A stretch of DNA of 64,000 bases from CAZPRY01 sp964589175 (GTDB lineage Bacteria > Fidelibacterota > UBA2242), in contig CAZPRY010000015.1 of the NCBI GenBank assembly GCA_964589175.1, forward strand, positions 21,085 to 85,084. Reading direction: 5' to 3'. The first letter of the stretch is position 1; every line of letters starts with the position of its first letter. Below the pieces are notes generated by a model. It worked only from the letters and a program-made list of their open reading frames with translations, was not told the origin of the DNA and made no database searches. Shown here piece after piece: positions 1 through 9,726 of the stretch. Position numbers and translations under genes: made by a program.

Positions 1-2
1 GG

Positions 3-1790
3 GTGGATTATGAGAATTATAACAGCTATGCAGCGCCTATCGTTTATGGATCTGGTGGCGTCAATCAATTTGGCTGCCGTATTCCCGGACAGTATTGGGT
101 GGATGAGCCCAATTGGTACGCAATGTTAGAAGGTGTTGTAGATCAAACTCTTTGCGCATTCAGCACTGGATTGAGAGAAGTAATGCTAACGCAGAAGAGT
201 TATCAGCGACCGATTCCCGTCAACGGGGAAGGTTGGTATTGCACCCTTGAAGATAGTATAAATGGCTTTAAATGGGATGCCCACCATAAATGGACGATGA
301 AAGCATTGCTGGCGAATGCCTATGAAAATTGCTATGTATACTATATTGCGGAGAGCATGACGGATGGGGCTGCTAAAACCGCGATTATGAACAAGAAGGC
401 GGATATACTCGCGGCCTGGAATAACTTTTCCGGTACAGCCCGAGATTTAACTCCTGAGTTAATGACCGGCTTACTTCTCTCCCTGTCCGATGATCTGAGT
501 TGGACGGCTACCGTGTTCGAAGAGATTATCCCGAATGCCTTCGACACCGCAGATTCCACAAATGCTTTCACCCAGATTGTGAATAATTACACACGTAATT
601 CTGATTTTTCAATCAGCAGTTCGGATGATTTTCTGACCCAGGCTCATCATAGATGGTATGGTGTAATTGCAGCGGTTCAAGCGGCAGCGATTGAGCTGGC
701 TATGGGCGAAGATCTTTACAGTGTACTGGAAGGAATACCGGATTTTCCGATCGATCAGGCTGTATATGCAGATGTCAAGAGTCTCTTAGGTCCAGGCGAA
801 GATCCCTATAGCATTGATGATACTGTCCCATATGTATGGAATGACATCAGCACAATTGGCACGGAAATACCACGCGCTGATTTTACAGCACCTTGGGCTA
901 CGGTTGATGTCGATGACGGCGGTACCAGTCCGATTGCGATGGGAATGAGTTTTGACTTTTATGATGCCACATTCGATAGTATCCGTATCGGTATTAACGG
1001 TATATGTTCGTTTACCGATCCTATTGAGTGGATTACTTCAGGAAGCTACGGAACGACGATTCCCGGTATGGGTTGGGATAATATTTTATGCCCACTTGCG
1101 TGTGATATTATGGGAGACAAAGCATATAATTCTGCTCCATATAATACAGCGACAGGTGTAATTTATTACTACCATAATTCTACTGCCGGTACCTTTACCG
1201 TTCAGTATCATAATATGACCAATCATCATTACGTAACTGGTGAAGAGGGCAGTCAGGTATGTCCGGATACGACTCTAACATTTCAGATCGTTCTGGACCC
1301 CAGCGATGCCTCCATTACCTTCTATTACAAGGATTTGGGTATTGCACCGGAACCATGCGCGAAGCGGGCAACTATCGGAATTCAACCCGGGAAAGACAGC
1401 GGTCTGGGGTGTCAGTATTATGGCAACAACCTACCGGCGGATGGTTATCCCCAAAATGAAACAGCGATCAAGTTTTATAAGGGGGGAGTGGCCATTAAGG
1501 ATGTCAATGTGAATCGACCTGGCGAATTTTCACTGATGCAGAACTACCCGAATCCGTTTAACCCGGTTACCAGTATAGCGTTTACCATCCCGATGCGTAC
1601 CAAGGTGAGTTTGGTGGTGTACGATATGCTTGGACGTAAAGTCGCCGATCTGGTTGAGAACCAAGTTGTCGACAGCGGATATCACAGCTACTCCTGGGAT
1701 GCTTCCAATCTGTCTTCAGGTATTTATTTCTATCGTTTAGAAGTTGATGGGCAGAGCAGTCTGACCAAGAAATGCGTTTTTATGAAGTAA
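3..1790 (+). CDS. Secreted metallopeptidase-family protein, 5'-truncated, with T9SS sorting domain
   Basis: The reading frame is open to the window edge, so the N-terminus (signal peptide and catalytic HExxH) lies outside; 595 residues are visible. Residues 1-265 resemble the post-catalytic part of the complete peptidase at 1889-3652: LTPELMTGLLLSLS here matches LTPDLLDGMFMSLG there, and both close with a DFPID..Y..(I/V)K block. Residues 300-480 form a beta-rich module with an IRIGINGICSF stretch, like nidogen-type modules of FCB secreted proteins. The last 80 residues are a T9SS type-A sorting domain (NYPNPFNPVT, then GIYFYRLEV and a basic tail), implying export across the outer membrane and surface attachment or release. 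It ends directly before a strong terminator. Assignment to the peptidase family rests on similarity to the neighbour, since the active site cannot be seen. Confidence 0.75.
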   Translation: MDYENYNSYAAPIVYGSGGVNQFGCRIPGQYWVDEPNWYAMLEGVVDQTLCAFSTGLREVMLTQKSYQRPIPVNGEGWYCTLEDSINGFKWDAHHKWTMKALLANAYENCYVYYIAESMTDGAAKTAIMNKKADILAAWNNFSGTARDLTPELMTGLLLSLSDDLSWTATVFEEIIPNAFDTADSTNAFTQIVNNYTRNSDFSISSSDDFLTQAHHRWYGVIAAVQAAAIELAMGEDLYSVLEGIPDFPIDQAVYADVKSLLGPGEDPYSIDDTVPYVWNDISTIGTEIPRADFTAPWATVDVDDGGTSPIAMGMSFDFYDATFDSIRIGINGICSFTDPIEWITSGSYGTTIPGMGWDNILCPLACDIMGDKAYNSAPYNTATGVIYYYHNSTAGTFTVQYHNMTNHHYVTGEEGSQVCPDTTLTFQIVLDPSDASITFYYKDLGIAPEPCAKRATIGIQPGKDSGLGCQYYGNNLPADGYPQNETAIKFYKGGVAIKDVNVNRPGEFSLMQNYPNPFNPVTSIAFTIPMRTKVSLVVYDMLGRKVADLVENQVVDSGYHSYSWDASNLSSGIYFYRLEVDGQSSLTKKCVFMK

Positions 1791-1801
1791 AAAGCGCTTG
1801 C

Positions 1802-1833
1802 AAGGTCGGGTGGCTGGGCAGCCACCCGACCTT
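1802..1833 (+). terminator. Rho-independent terminator
   Basis: A perfect 15-bp inverted repeat (1802-1816 and 1819-1833, two bases between the arms) lies 12 bases after the stop codon at 1790 and is followed by a T-rich run (GGTTTTGTGGTTTTATT). It separates the first peptidase gene from the next transcription unit. Confidence 0.85.
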
Positions 1834-1888
1834 GGTTTTGTGGTTTTATTCTCAATTATATAATGAAAAATGTGGATTTCAAGCTGCG

Positions 1889-3652
1889 ATGATTGGATCA
1901 TATAAAAAGAACATTCTGATCTTGCTAATGGTGCTATTGGCTGCAGCGTTTCCAATAGTCTCACAGACCATTGAGGATCCAATCGGCGATGTTTCGACAG
2001 GCCATCCCGACTATGTGGATTTTGAAAAAGTAAAATTTTGGCAATCCAGTGGTCAACCGGATGCAATGTATATTGATTTTTATACGAAGGGCGCCATCCC
2101 GAAAGGGAATCAGGCCGGAATTGGTGCAACTACAATCTTTGAAGTTTACATGGATGTTGATGATAACAGTAATACCGGCGTCAAGTTGGAGGATATCGGA
2201 TACGATTATAAACTGTTTGCCAATCTCTACGATTGGAACGGGAAAAACTGGATCGACGGAACGGTTTACTGGGATTATGATGCCTCTGGCTCAGCGCATT
2301 CCCTGAGTGGATTTTATACTTTTGCCGAGGGTAATCCAAGATCTACGGCGCCTTATCGATTCAGATGGGAATTTTCGCTAATCGGTTTGAAGTGTTCCCG
2401 GATCAAATGGATAGCAAGAACAAAATATGGCGTCTATTGGTCGGATCAAATTCCCGATGAGGGACATGCTATCCTGGAGGTTGACACGACTGGTGTGGCG
2501 GATATTGATACCGTTCGGGGGGAACATATTGAATTCATTTGTCCATCGACCTATAAAGAAGTCCTGGAGAGATGTGATGTCATCAAAGCCATTGACCTGG
2601 GAACTCAGATTCAGAGTCAGCTGTGTGGCACCGAATTTCACGGTATCCAGGTTATCCAATATAATCCGTGGATGCATGGTGTCGCTTCTTGTGGCAATCC
2701 CGTAGATATGGGCTCATGGATGTGGAACGATAATCCGCCATGGTTTGTTGTTTTTCATGAATTAGGTCATAACTATACTCTGGCGGCGGATCGATTTAAT
2801 AATCTATACCCTGCGCTTGGTTATGACACACTAATGGGGGGAGATAATTGGGATTATGGAACGAACTATGTAGAAGCCTGGGCGAGCATGGTGGGCCTCT
2901 TTGCAGTCCATGAACTATTCAGCAAGAGTGGGCAGTATCAATTAACAACCGAGGGTGCAGCAAGTCTGGAGCAGGGATTTAACGATCAAAAAAATTCATT
3001 TATGGGACAACTTCAAGGTTATGAGGAAGATCCCAATTTCCATATTCTGACTCCCGATTTATTGGACGGTATGTTTATGTCTCTGGGGGAGGAGTACGGA
3101 TATGAGATATTCCCTCGATTTTTCAGGATACTGCAGCCTCCGGATCAATCCTGGGACGTTCTCACCGTTGTTAAAAATAATGTGAGAAGTAACTACGATC
3201 TGTCGAAAACGGTGGCAATGACTGTCACTTGTTGCGCCTTCAGCGTGGCAGCGGGAGCGGATCTCCGCACTCAGTTCAGGGATCAATGGGATTTCCCGAT
3301 TGACAACGAGAAATATGAAGAGATCAAGCCGGAAATTGAGGCCATGATGATGACCGGCGTCGACGAAAACCCGGGATTAGCGGATAAGATGCAGTTTAGG
3401 CTTTATCCCAACCATCCCAACCCTTTTAACTCGAGCACGATTATCAGTTACCAAATTGGACAACAATCAGAAGTAAGAATAAAAATTTATGACCTGTTGG
3501 GAAATCTGGTCAGGATTATAGATGAAGGTCATAGAAATGCCGGAGATCATCATTTTATCTGGGACGCTTCAAATATTTCCAGTGGAATCTATATCTATTC
3601 TGTAGAAACCAACCAGGGGGTGAAGGCTAAAAAATGTGTATTCCTAAGATAA
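1889..3652 (+). CDS. Secreted gluzincin-type metallopeptidase with CBM9-like N-terminus and T9SS sorting domain
   Basis: 587 residues from the ATG that begins a clear signal peptide (MIGSYKKN followed by a hydrophobic run ending near SQT); an upstream in-frame ATG at 1772 would run through the terminator and is rejected. Residues 30-200 resemble DOMON/CBM9-type beta-sandwiches (EVYMDVDD...GYDYKLFANLYDW). The catalytic module has HELGH at 290-294 and a likely third zinc ligand Glu at 329 in YVEAWASM, a gluzincin arrangement like the M60 (mucinase) clan but with a longer spacer than the M60 consensus. The C-terminal 80 residues are a T9SS sorting domain (PNPFNSST...GIYIYS). Expected role: surface or extracellular proteolysis of glycoproteins. 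The peptidase fold is well supported; the M60 link and substrate are inference. Confidence 0.8.
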   Translation: MIGSYKKNILILLMVLLAAAFPIVSQTIEDPIGDVSTGHPDYVDFEKVKFWQSSGQPDAMYIDFYTKGAIPKGNQAGIGATTIFEVYMDVDDNSNTGVKLEDIGYDYKLFANLYDWNGKNWIDGTVYWDYDASGSAHSLSGFYTFAEGNPRSTAPYRFRWEFSLIGLKCSRIKWIARTKYGVYWSDQIPDEGHAILEVDTTGVADIDTVRGEHIEFICPSTYKEVLERCDVIKAIDLGTQIQSQLCGTEFHGIQVIQYNPWMHGVASCGNPVDMGSWMWNDNPPWFVVFHELGHNYTLAADRFNNLYPALGYDTLMGGDNWDYGTNYVEAWASMVGLFAVHELFSKSGQYQLTTEGAASLEQGFNDQKNSFMGQLQGYEEDPNFHILTPDLLDGMFMSLGEEYGYEIFPRFFRILQPPDQSWDVLTVVKNNVRSNYDLSKTVAMTVTCCAFSVAAGADLRTQFRDQWDFPIDNEKYEEIKPEIEAMMMTGVDENPGLADKMQFRLYPNHPNPFNSSTIISYQIGQQSEVRIKIYDLLGNLVRIIDEGHRNAGDHHFIWDASNISSGIYIYSVETNQGVKAKKCVFLR

Positions 3653-3724
3653 CGAGATTCCATCATATAGATATATCCACAGGTTTGGCACAAGAAATAT
3701 TTTATAACTTGGAGGTTCATCCAA

Positions 3725-6706
3725 ATGAAAAGCAAATATTTTAGCTATTTTCTAATCATCCTACTGATGATAACATCATCTACCCTAGTTTTTGCCGGTA
3801 CAAAGGGCAAGATTGTCGGGCTTATTGTAGAGAAGGAGACCGGCCAACCACTGCCGGGCGCCAACATCGTTTTAGAGGGCACCTTGCTCGGCACAATGAC
3901 CGACGTAGACGGACACTACTTTATCTTGAATATCCCGAGCGGAACCTACTCCTTGAAAGTCAGCTATATAGGGTACAGCCCGGTAACCGTCAAGAACGTA
4001 GAAGTCATTCAGGATTTGCTTACCGAAATAAATGTTGAAATGCAATCCAAGGTACTTGATATCGGTGTGGCGGTAGAGGTATATGCTGAACGTCCTCTGA
4101 TCCATAAAGAGGTTTCTTCTTCCACCAGGACATTGTCTTCCGAAGAATTCGAAAATCTGATTGTGGAATCCGTTGGTTCAGTCATAAATACATCGGCGGG
4201 CGTTGTAGGCGGTAACTATATTCGGGGCAGCCGCTGGACAGAAGTCAGTTATATGGTGGATGGCCTATCGTTGACCAATCCGATTAGCGGCGGCATGATC
4301 ACCGATATCAATAAGAATGCGGTGGAAGAGATTGTTTTACAGACGGGGGGATTTTCCGCAGAGTACGGAAATGCCATGGGCGGTATCGTCAATGTCGTCA
4401 CCAAAGAGGGCGGTCCCGAGTACAGCGGGAGTCTGCGCTACAAAACCGATAAAGTGAATTCGGGCAGTCAATTCTATCAGAACGCCAATATCTGGGATTT
4501 TACTTTTGGCGGTCCGATGGTAAAGAAGGGAAGAATATTTTTCACCGGCTATCTGAATACCCGCGATATGAATTCCCAGCGAGAAGTGATCGCGCCGGAC
4601 GGTACCAATCTCGGTCGCCATCCCCACGAAGGTTTTCAGGAATACCGCACCAATTTCAAATATTCTCTGCCTGTCACATCCTCCCTGAAACTGAAAATGA
4701 CCTGGTCAATGAACAGATCGCAAGGTCTCAACTATAATATGTTTTGGCGTTTTGGTGCCGATGAAAATCAATTGGATCGCTTGGGGGCCTGGTTGAATAA
4801 ATCGAAATATGGCGCAATTATTCTGGAGCATGCCATCAGCTCCAGAGCCTACCATACGCTTAAAGTAGGGATGATGGATTGGCATTCGATCAGCGGACAG
4901 CGCGACCGTGCAGAATGGTCGGGGAATAAGGTAGGCGCCAATTGTGACTGGTGGAAAGATTTCACCTTCCGCAAACCCTTTATCGATCACAATTACCAGA
5001 TACCCGGGGATGCCACCGGTACTCAATACAGTAAGTGGCGTTTGCGTGACAGTCAGGGCATAGATGATGTTTATCAGAGACGAACAACCGATTTGGTATC
5101 GCCAAGTAATCCTTATGGAATCACGGGCGGTATTCAAAATACAATGGATGCTGATTATTTTGAAAATTTCATCTGGGCCGGCGATGGCGACTGGTTTTCA
5201 GAGAATCGAGACCGCAATTTCATCGTGAAATACGATCTGACCAGCCAGATCCATAAAAATCATGAGATCAAGGCTGGATTTGAGTTTAACAAGCACAACG
5301 TCAATCGCTTCGCGATCGGAGCAATGTCCGCTCTGAATGGTATCGGCGTCACTTACCCGCTTATCGATTTTTATGAAGAGTCGCCGAGCGATACGGCCTT
5401 GACAATTGAATCTGTCAATGATTTGGGTGATGGGTACCGGCCCCTGGAGTTCGCATCTTACGTCAACTACCAGCTTCAATTGGAGGGCATGTATTTGAAT
5501 CTTGGATTGCGTTTTGACTATTTTAATGCAGTCACAGAATATCGTATTGATCCGATTCAAAGCACTCCGTCAAATCCGTTTAAGCAAGACCGGACGAATC
5601 CCGATCCAAAATACCAATTAAGCCCGCGCTTAGGAATATCATTTCCGGTCACGGACAGGACGATGTTTAGATTTAACTACGGGCACTTTTTCCAAACTCC
5701 TCCGCTGGAACGGATGTTTGCGTACCTATGGTTTGATCGGAATCAGGCTGATTTAAACATGGGCAATCCTGATATTGAACCCCAAAAAACGATCGCCTAT
5801 GAAGTAGGCCTCTCAACAATTTTAACCGAAAATGTCGCTTTGGATCTTACTCTTTATCAGAAAAATATGTTTAACCTGGAAGGTTACAGGATCAGAAGAT
5901 CTCCTACTTTAGACTGGTTTTTCCAGGCCTTCAATGAGGAATATGCTGAAGCCAAAGGCTTTGAACTCACTTTACGAAAGCGATACAGCCATTACTTTGG
6001 GGGCTCGATCAGTTATTCGTTCTGCACGGCTGAAGGTACTTCGTCCGATGTAACCCAAATTACGCGATACCCATTGCTGAGTCTCACCTATGCCAGACTA
6101 TTGGGATATGAACCGCTTTATCCTCAGGATACTATGCCGATGGATTTTGATCAAAACCACACGGTTTATATTAATCTGGACTTCAGAATCCCGTATGGCG
6201 AGGGACCTAGTATATTCAATAAAAAGCTGCTCTCCGGTTTTGGAGCAAATATCATGTCGACCTTTCATTCGGGCAGACCCTATACCCCGGTCACGGCATA
6301 TACGATGAATGTCACCAGTGACCGTTTCAACTCAGCGCGTTATCCGTGGACATACACTGCCGACGGCAAATTTTACAAGGATTTTCGAATCCTGGGTCAA
6401 GAATTGACCTTGTTTGTAGAAGTATACAATCTGTTCAATTTACAAAAGCCGTTTTCCGTCTTTGAAGGTTCGGGCAATCCTGATCAGGATATGTACAATC
6501 TGACCGCAGGTTGTCTTTCCTCCGATACCTACCTGAAAGGAGAGAGTAATCTGTATTCCGAGTTGGCGGATTTGAATGGTGATGGCGCTTTGACGACGCA
6601 GGAGCGCGTAGTTGCATATCAGCGCTTTCGGGATGATATGTTGAAGTTCAAAAGAAATTATCCCAACCCCAGAACATTCATGATTGGCCTGGATATTAAA
6701 TTTTGA
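3725..6706 (+). CDS. TonB-dependent outer-membrane receptor with CarboxypepD_reg domain
   Basis: 993 residues with a signal peptide (to about residue 25) and a good GGAGG ribosome site about 9 bases upstream. Residues 27-115 are a carboxypeptidase regulatory-like beta-sandwich (GKIVGLIVEKETGQPLPGAN...). A plug domain follows at about 130-230 (YIRGSRWTEVSYMVDGLSL, GGFSAEYGNAMGGIVNVVT), then a long beta-barrel ending in the usual aromatic strand (MIGLDIKF). Such receptors import ligands, or in T9SS bacteria support secretion-related functions, using TonB energy. No SusD-like lipoprotein follows. Instead come a 930-residue secreted protein and a PorV-like protein, a trio seen in KSB1/Calditrichota-type genomes. 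The ligand cannot be read from sequence; the surrounding genes suggest a glycan or glycopeptide. Confidence 0.9.
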   Translation: MKSKYFSYFLIILLMITSSTLVFAGTKGKIVGLIVEKETGQPLPGANIVLEGTLLGTMTDVDGHYFILNIPSGTYSLKVSYIGYSPVTVKNVEVIQDLLTEINVEMQSKVLDIGVAVEVYAERPLIHKEVSSSTRTLSSEEFENLIVESVGSVINTSAGVVGGNYIRGSRWTEVSYMVDGLSLTNPISGGMITDINKNAVEEIVLQTGGFSAEYGNAMGGIVNVVTKEGGPEYSGSLRYKTDKVNSGSQFYQNANIWDFTFGGPMVKKGRIFFTGYLNTRDMNSQREVIAPDGTNLGRHPHEGFQEYRTNFKYSLPVTSSLKLKMTWSMNRSQGLNYNMFWRFGADENQLDRLGAWLNKSKYGAIILEHAISSRAYHTLKVGMMDWHSISGQRDRAEWSGNKVGANCDWWKDFTFRKPFIDHNYQIPGDATGTQYSKWRLRDSQGIDDVYQRRTTDLVSPSNPYGITGGIQNTMDADYFENFIWAGDGDWFSENRDRNFIVKYDLTSQIHKNHEIKAGFEFNKHNVNRFAIGAMSALNGIGVTYPLIDFYEESPSDTALTIESVNDLGDGYRPLEFASYVNYQLQLEGMYLNLGLRFDYFNAVTEYRIDPIQSTPSNPFKQDRTNPDPKYQLSPRLGISFPVTDRTMFRFNYGHFFQTPPLERMFAYLWFDRNQADLNMGNPDIEPQKTIAYEVGLSTILTENVALDLTLYQKNMFNLEGYRIRRSPTLDWFFQAFNEEYAEAKGFELTLRKRYSHYFGGSISYSFCTAEGTSSDVTQITRYPLLSLTYARLLGYEPLYPQDTMPMDFDQNHTVYINLDFRIPYGEGPSIFNKKLLSGFGANIMSTFHSGRPYTPVTAYTMNVTSDRFNSARYPWTYTADGKFYKDFRILGQELTLFVEVYNLFNLQKPFSVFEGSGNPDQDMYNLTAGCLSSDTYLKGESNLYSELADLNGDGALTTQERVVAYQRFRDDMLKFKRNYPNPRTFMIGLDIKF

Positions 6707-6790
6707 GAATGCAGTGTGCTGTAGATACAGATCACGAAATAGACTCCTGTTGGAGCTAGTGAAGTAGTTACAAAAAAGGGGAAGTGCATT

Positions 6791-9583
6791 ATGAGTTCTA
6801 AACAAATTACTAGATCAATTATGCCCGCGATTATGGTTCTTTTATTTATTGGGCTGTGTATAAATGATTTGAGGATATGGGCACTGCCAAAAGACAACCG
6901 ATCTTTAGATAAAATCACTATACATGATTTACGGCATATCTATGCCCGATATGATATTCCAATTGCTAATGACGGTCGTTTTGGCTGGGATCCGACGGCA
7001 CAAACTCCCGGTGGCGGTATATGGCTGCGCGGAACCAATGAAGGATATATTTTTGGCGCAGGCATCTGGATCGGTGCTAAAGTTGATGGGCGTAAACAGG
7101 TCACCGTCGGTTATAACACATCGAACTGTCAGACGGAATTGGTGCCGGGAAATCTTCCGAACGAACCGGGCTATACCGATCCGTCCGAAATTATTTTTGT
7201 AAGTACGGACTATCCCAATGCAGCTTTACCGCCATGGCCCGGTGGCTACGGCCAAGACGGGAATCCTATTGCTTTTTCCCAGATGGATTCCTGGTGTCAG
7301 TGTAATGATTTGGACGCTTCCCGGCAATTCGAGGCCGGCAAGCCGCTGGGCATTTTACTGACCGCCGAAACCTACTCCTGGACCAGCAGTTTCCGGGATG
7401 TGTGGGATATTGCCTTCGTTAAATATACCGTGAAAAATATCAATCCCGATCAGAAAACATTGGAAGACGCCTATATTGGTTTTGCTATGGATCCCGATAT
7501 CGGTGATCCGACCAATGATTTGACAGGCTGCTTTCCCGATTTGAATATTGGCTTCGCCTATAGTGCGGAGGAATTATCGGGCATAGAGAAAGACTTAGAG
7601 CATCCGCCCGGATATGTGGGCATCAAGTTTCTTGACGGACCGGCTAAGGATCCGGTTACCGGTGAGGCGAAAATGTCTTGCTTTCGTCGTTGGGCAACAG
7701 ATCCCAGTACAGATGAGATGCGGTACGATTTACTGTCGGAAGAATATTATGATCTGGAAGATACCGAACCGGCTGACAAACGGATATTCTTATCCTCCGG
7801 TCCGTTCAATCTGGCCTATGGCGAATCGACCACCTTCGTGGTAGCGATGTGTTTCGCCTGGCCCATGTGGTACATCGATTCATCGGTCAAAGGGCAGCCG
7901 GAACATTACGCGGATTATCTGAAATTGGTCGCGGAAAACGCGCAGTTTGTTTATGATAATAACTATAGATTCCCACAGCCTCCGAATATGCCGCGGATTC
8001 GACTGAATCCCCAGGATCAGAAGATCATCGTGATCTGGGACAATAAAGCCGAAGAAACTGTCGAACGGATTCTCTCCTTGCCGGACTTCTCCGATTCATT
8101 GGACTTTGAAGGCTACAAACTCTGGAAAAGTACGACCGGCGATGAGGGCAGTTTCGAGATGCTGGGGCAATGGGACAAAGTAAGTTTTGACGATTTAGGC
8201 AATCCGATCGGTAAGAACACGGGCCTGGCGCACAGTTATGTCGATGAGGATCTGATCAACGGGAAACTCTATTTCTACGCGGTCACTGCCTACGATAAGG
8301 GGGAATATCAACCGCTGGGCTATGGCGATCCCGAGTTCGAGGTTGTGCCTCCCATGGAAACGGGCACGGTTTTTGGCGTCAACCTGAACGCGGAGACTCC
8401 GAATTCACCACCCTCCAACTTCACCGAACCGCAGATGGAAGGATTGGAGCTAATCGCAGGCGACGCGGATGAGCTTCAGTTTATCGTCAGTCCCGAATAT
8501 CTGATAGCGGACAGCGTGAAGAATAAGACCTTCCAGATACGATTCTCCGGTTTGCCGAGTTTCCGATACGATAAAGAAGTATCGGTTTACGGACCCGATA
8601 TTTATCTTGTTAATACGGCAACGGAAGACACGGTCGTCAGCACCCTGAATTTTCCGATAGGCAGTCCGGCTGCAACGGTCAAGTCAGACCTGTTTGATGG
8701 GATGCTGTTGAGTTACACGGGTCCGAATATCCTGTTGAATGCAATCGATACGGCCTACTTCAAGCAGGCGAAGACGGGCGTGACGATCCATCCGGAAACG
8801 GATTATGAGACCTATAATACCCCCCAAACAAGCATACCGCTGGATTTACCGTACGGGGCCTATTTCCTACCGCATGAGTACTTGATCGAGTTTTATGAAG
8901 TTGCCGGTAAAAGAAGGGTGAATGTCTACGATCTGGACAACGGCGATACATTGCAATACGAGGCCAAGTCTTTTGGTCGCGATTTTGCACTGGCCAGTTT
9001 TGAGAAGGTTGTCGCATCTGTGGATCCGGTTTCGGGGGATACGACCTGGACCTGGTACAATAATCCGGTGGATTTCAGGAACAGTCTGTCCAATGAAGCG
9101 GGTGGTTACAAGATTTACGTACCGGGCGCCTTTATCTTTGTAGAAGACCCGGGTCATGAGGTGGTTGCGGGAGATTCACTGATTGTGAGACTTTCCGGGG
9201 TAAGTGCACCTCGGGGAGGGGATGTGTATCAATTTTCAACGGTGGCGAGCCAGGTGAATTATCATACCCAGTTGGATGTCAAAGTGGTTCCCAATCCCTA
9301 TCTGGTGCGGGCGGCCTGGGATATCGATAATGATTACCAGAAGGTCCAGTTTATTAATCTGCCGACGGAATGCACAATCAGAATCTATACGATAGCGGGC
9401 GATCTGGTGCAGACAATCCATCACGGAGCACCGTACGGAACGGGCTTCGATAGTGAGACCGGGGGGACGGCCTTCTGGAATTTGATGACCCGTAATAATC
9501 AGAAAGCATCCACGGGAGTGTATGTCTTTTATCTCGATTCTCCTTTCGGAAAAGATGTCGGAAAGTTCGCAATCATTAGATAG
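6791..9583 (+). CDS. Large secreted protein of unknown function with T9SS-like C-terminus
   Basis: 930 residues with an N-terminal signal sequence (hydrophobic residues about 10-27) and an AAGGGGAAG ribosome site. No enzyme motif was recognised. The middle reads as beta-rich extracellular modules, including a fibronectin-like stretch at about 390-500 (RIRLNPQDQKIIVIWDNK...). The last 95 residues (VVPNPYLVRAAW...CTIRIYTIAGDLV...TGVYVFYL...GKFAIIR) are a sorting-domain variant typical of FCB proteins that travel with PorV. Position between a TonB receptor and a PorV-like barrel suggests the three form one outer-membrane unit, with this protein as the exported or surface partner. The annotation is structural only. 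Confidence 0.75.
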   Translation: MSSKQITRSIMPAIMVLLFIGLCINDLRIWALPKDNRSLDKITIHDLRHIYARYDIPIANDGRFGWDPTAQTPGGGIWLRGTNEGYIFGAGIWIGAKVDGRKQVTVGYNTSNCQTELVPGNLPNEPGYTDPSEIIFVSTDYPNAALPPWPGGYGQDGNPIAFSQMDSWCQCNDLDASRQFEAGKPLGILLTAETYSWTSSFRDVWDIAFVKYTVKNINPDQKTLEDAYIGFAMDPDIGDPTNDLTGCFPDLNIGFAYSAEELSGIEKDLEHPPGYVGIKFLDGPAKDPVTGEAKMSCFRRWATDPSTDEMRYDLLSEEYYDLEDTEPADKRIFLSSGPFNLAYGESTTFVVAMCFAWPMWYIDSSVKGQPEHYADYLKLVAENAQFVYDNNYRFPQPPNMPRIRLNPQDQKIIVIWDNKAEETVERILSLPDFSDSLDFEGYKLWKSTTGDEGSFEMLGQWDKVSFDDLGNPIGKNTGLAHSYVDEDLINGKLYFYAVTAYDKGEYQPLGYGDPEFEVVPPMETGTVFGVNLNAETPNSPPSNFTEPQMEGLELIAGDADELQFIVSPEYLIADSVKNKTFQIRFSGLPSFRYDKEVSVYGPDIYLVNTATEDTVVSTLNFPIGSPAATVKSDLFDGMLLSYTGPNILLNAIDTAYFKQAKTGVTIHPETDYETYNTPQTSIPLDLPYGAYFLPHEYLIEFYEVAGKRRVNVYDLDNGDTLQYEAKSFGRDFALASFEKVVASVDPVSGDTTWTWYNNPVDFRNSLSNEAGGYKIYVPGAFIFVEDPGHEVVAGDSLIVRLSGVSAPRGGDVYQFSTVASQVNYHTQLDVKVVPNPYLVRAAWDIDNDYQKVQFINLPTECTIRIYTIAGDLVQTIHHGAPYGTGFDSETGGTAFWNLMTRNNQKASTGVYVFYLDSPFGKDVGKFAIIR

Positions 9584-9726
9584 AAAAGAGTCACCATTCT
9601 GGAATATTTTGACAGGAACAATATGATATTCGGGATACTCGAACGACAATTAAATATTTTTCAGCGTGGTTATCCGGCAAGTCCCGGTCAAGGAAGATTA
9701 CAATTTGTAAGAGAGTGAGGTACGAT

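Noticed and set aside
1772..1888. N-terminal extension of the second peptidase gene
   Set aside because: It would read through the terminator stem at 1802-1833; the signal peptide begins at 1889.
6791..9583. SusD-like lipoprotein following the TonB receptor
   Set aside because: No lipobox and no SusD/TPR pattern; the C-terminus is an export tail instead.
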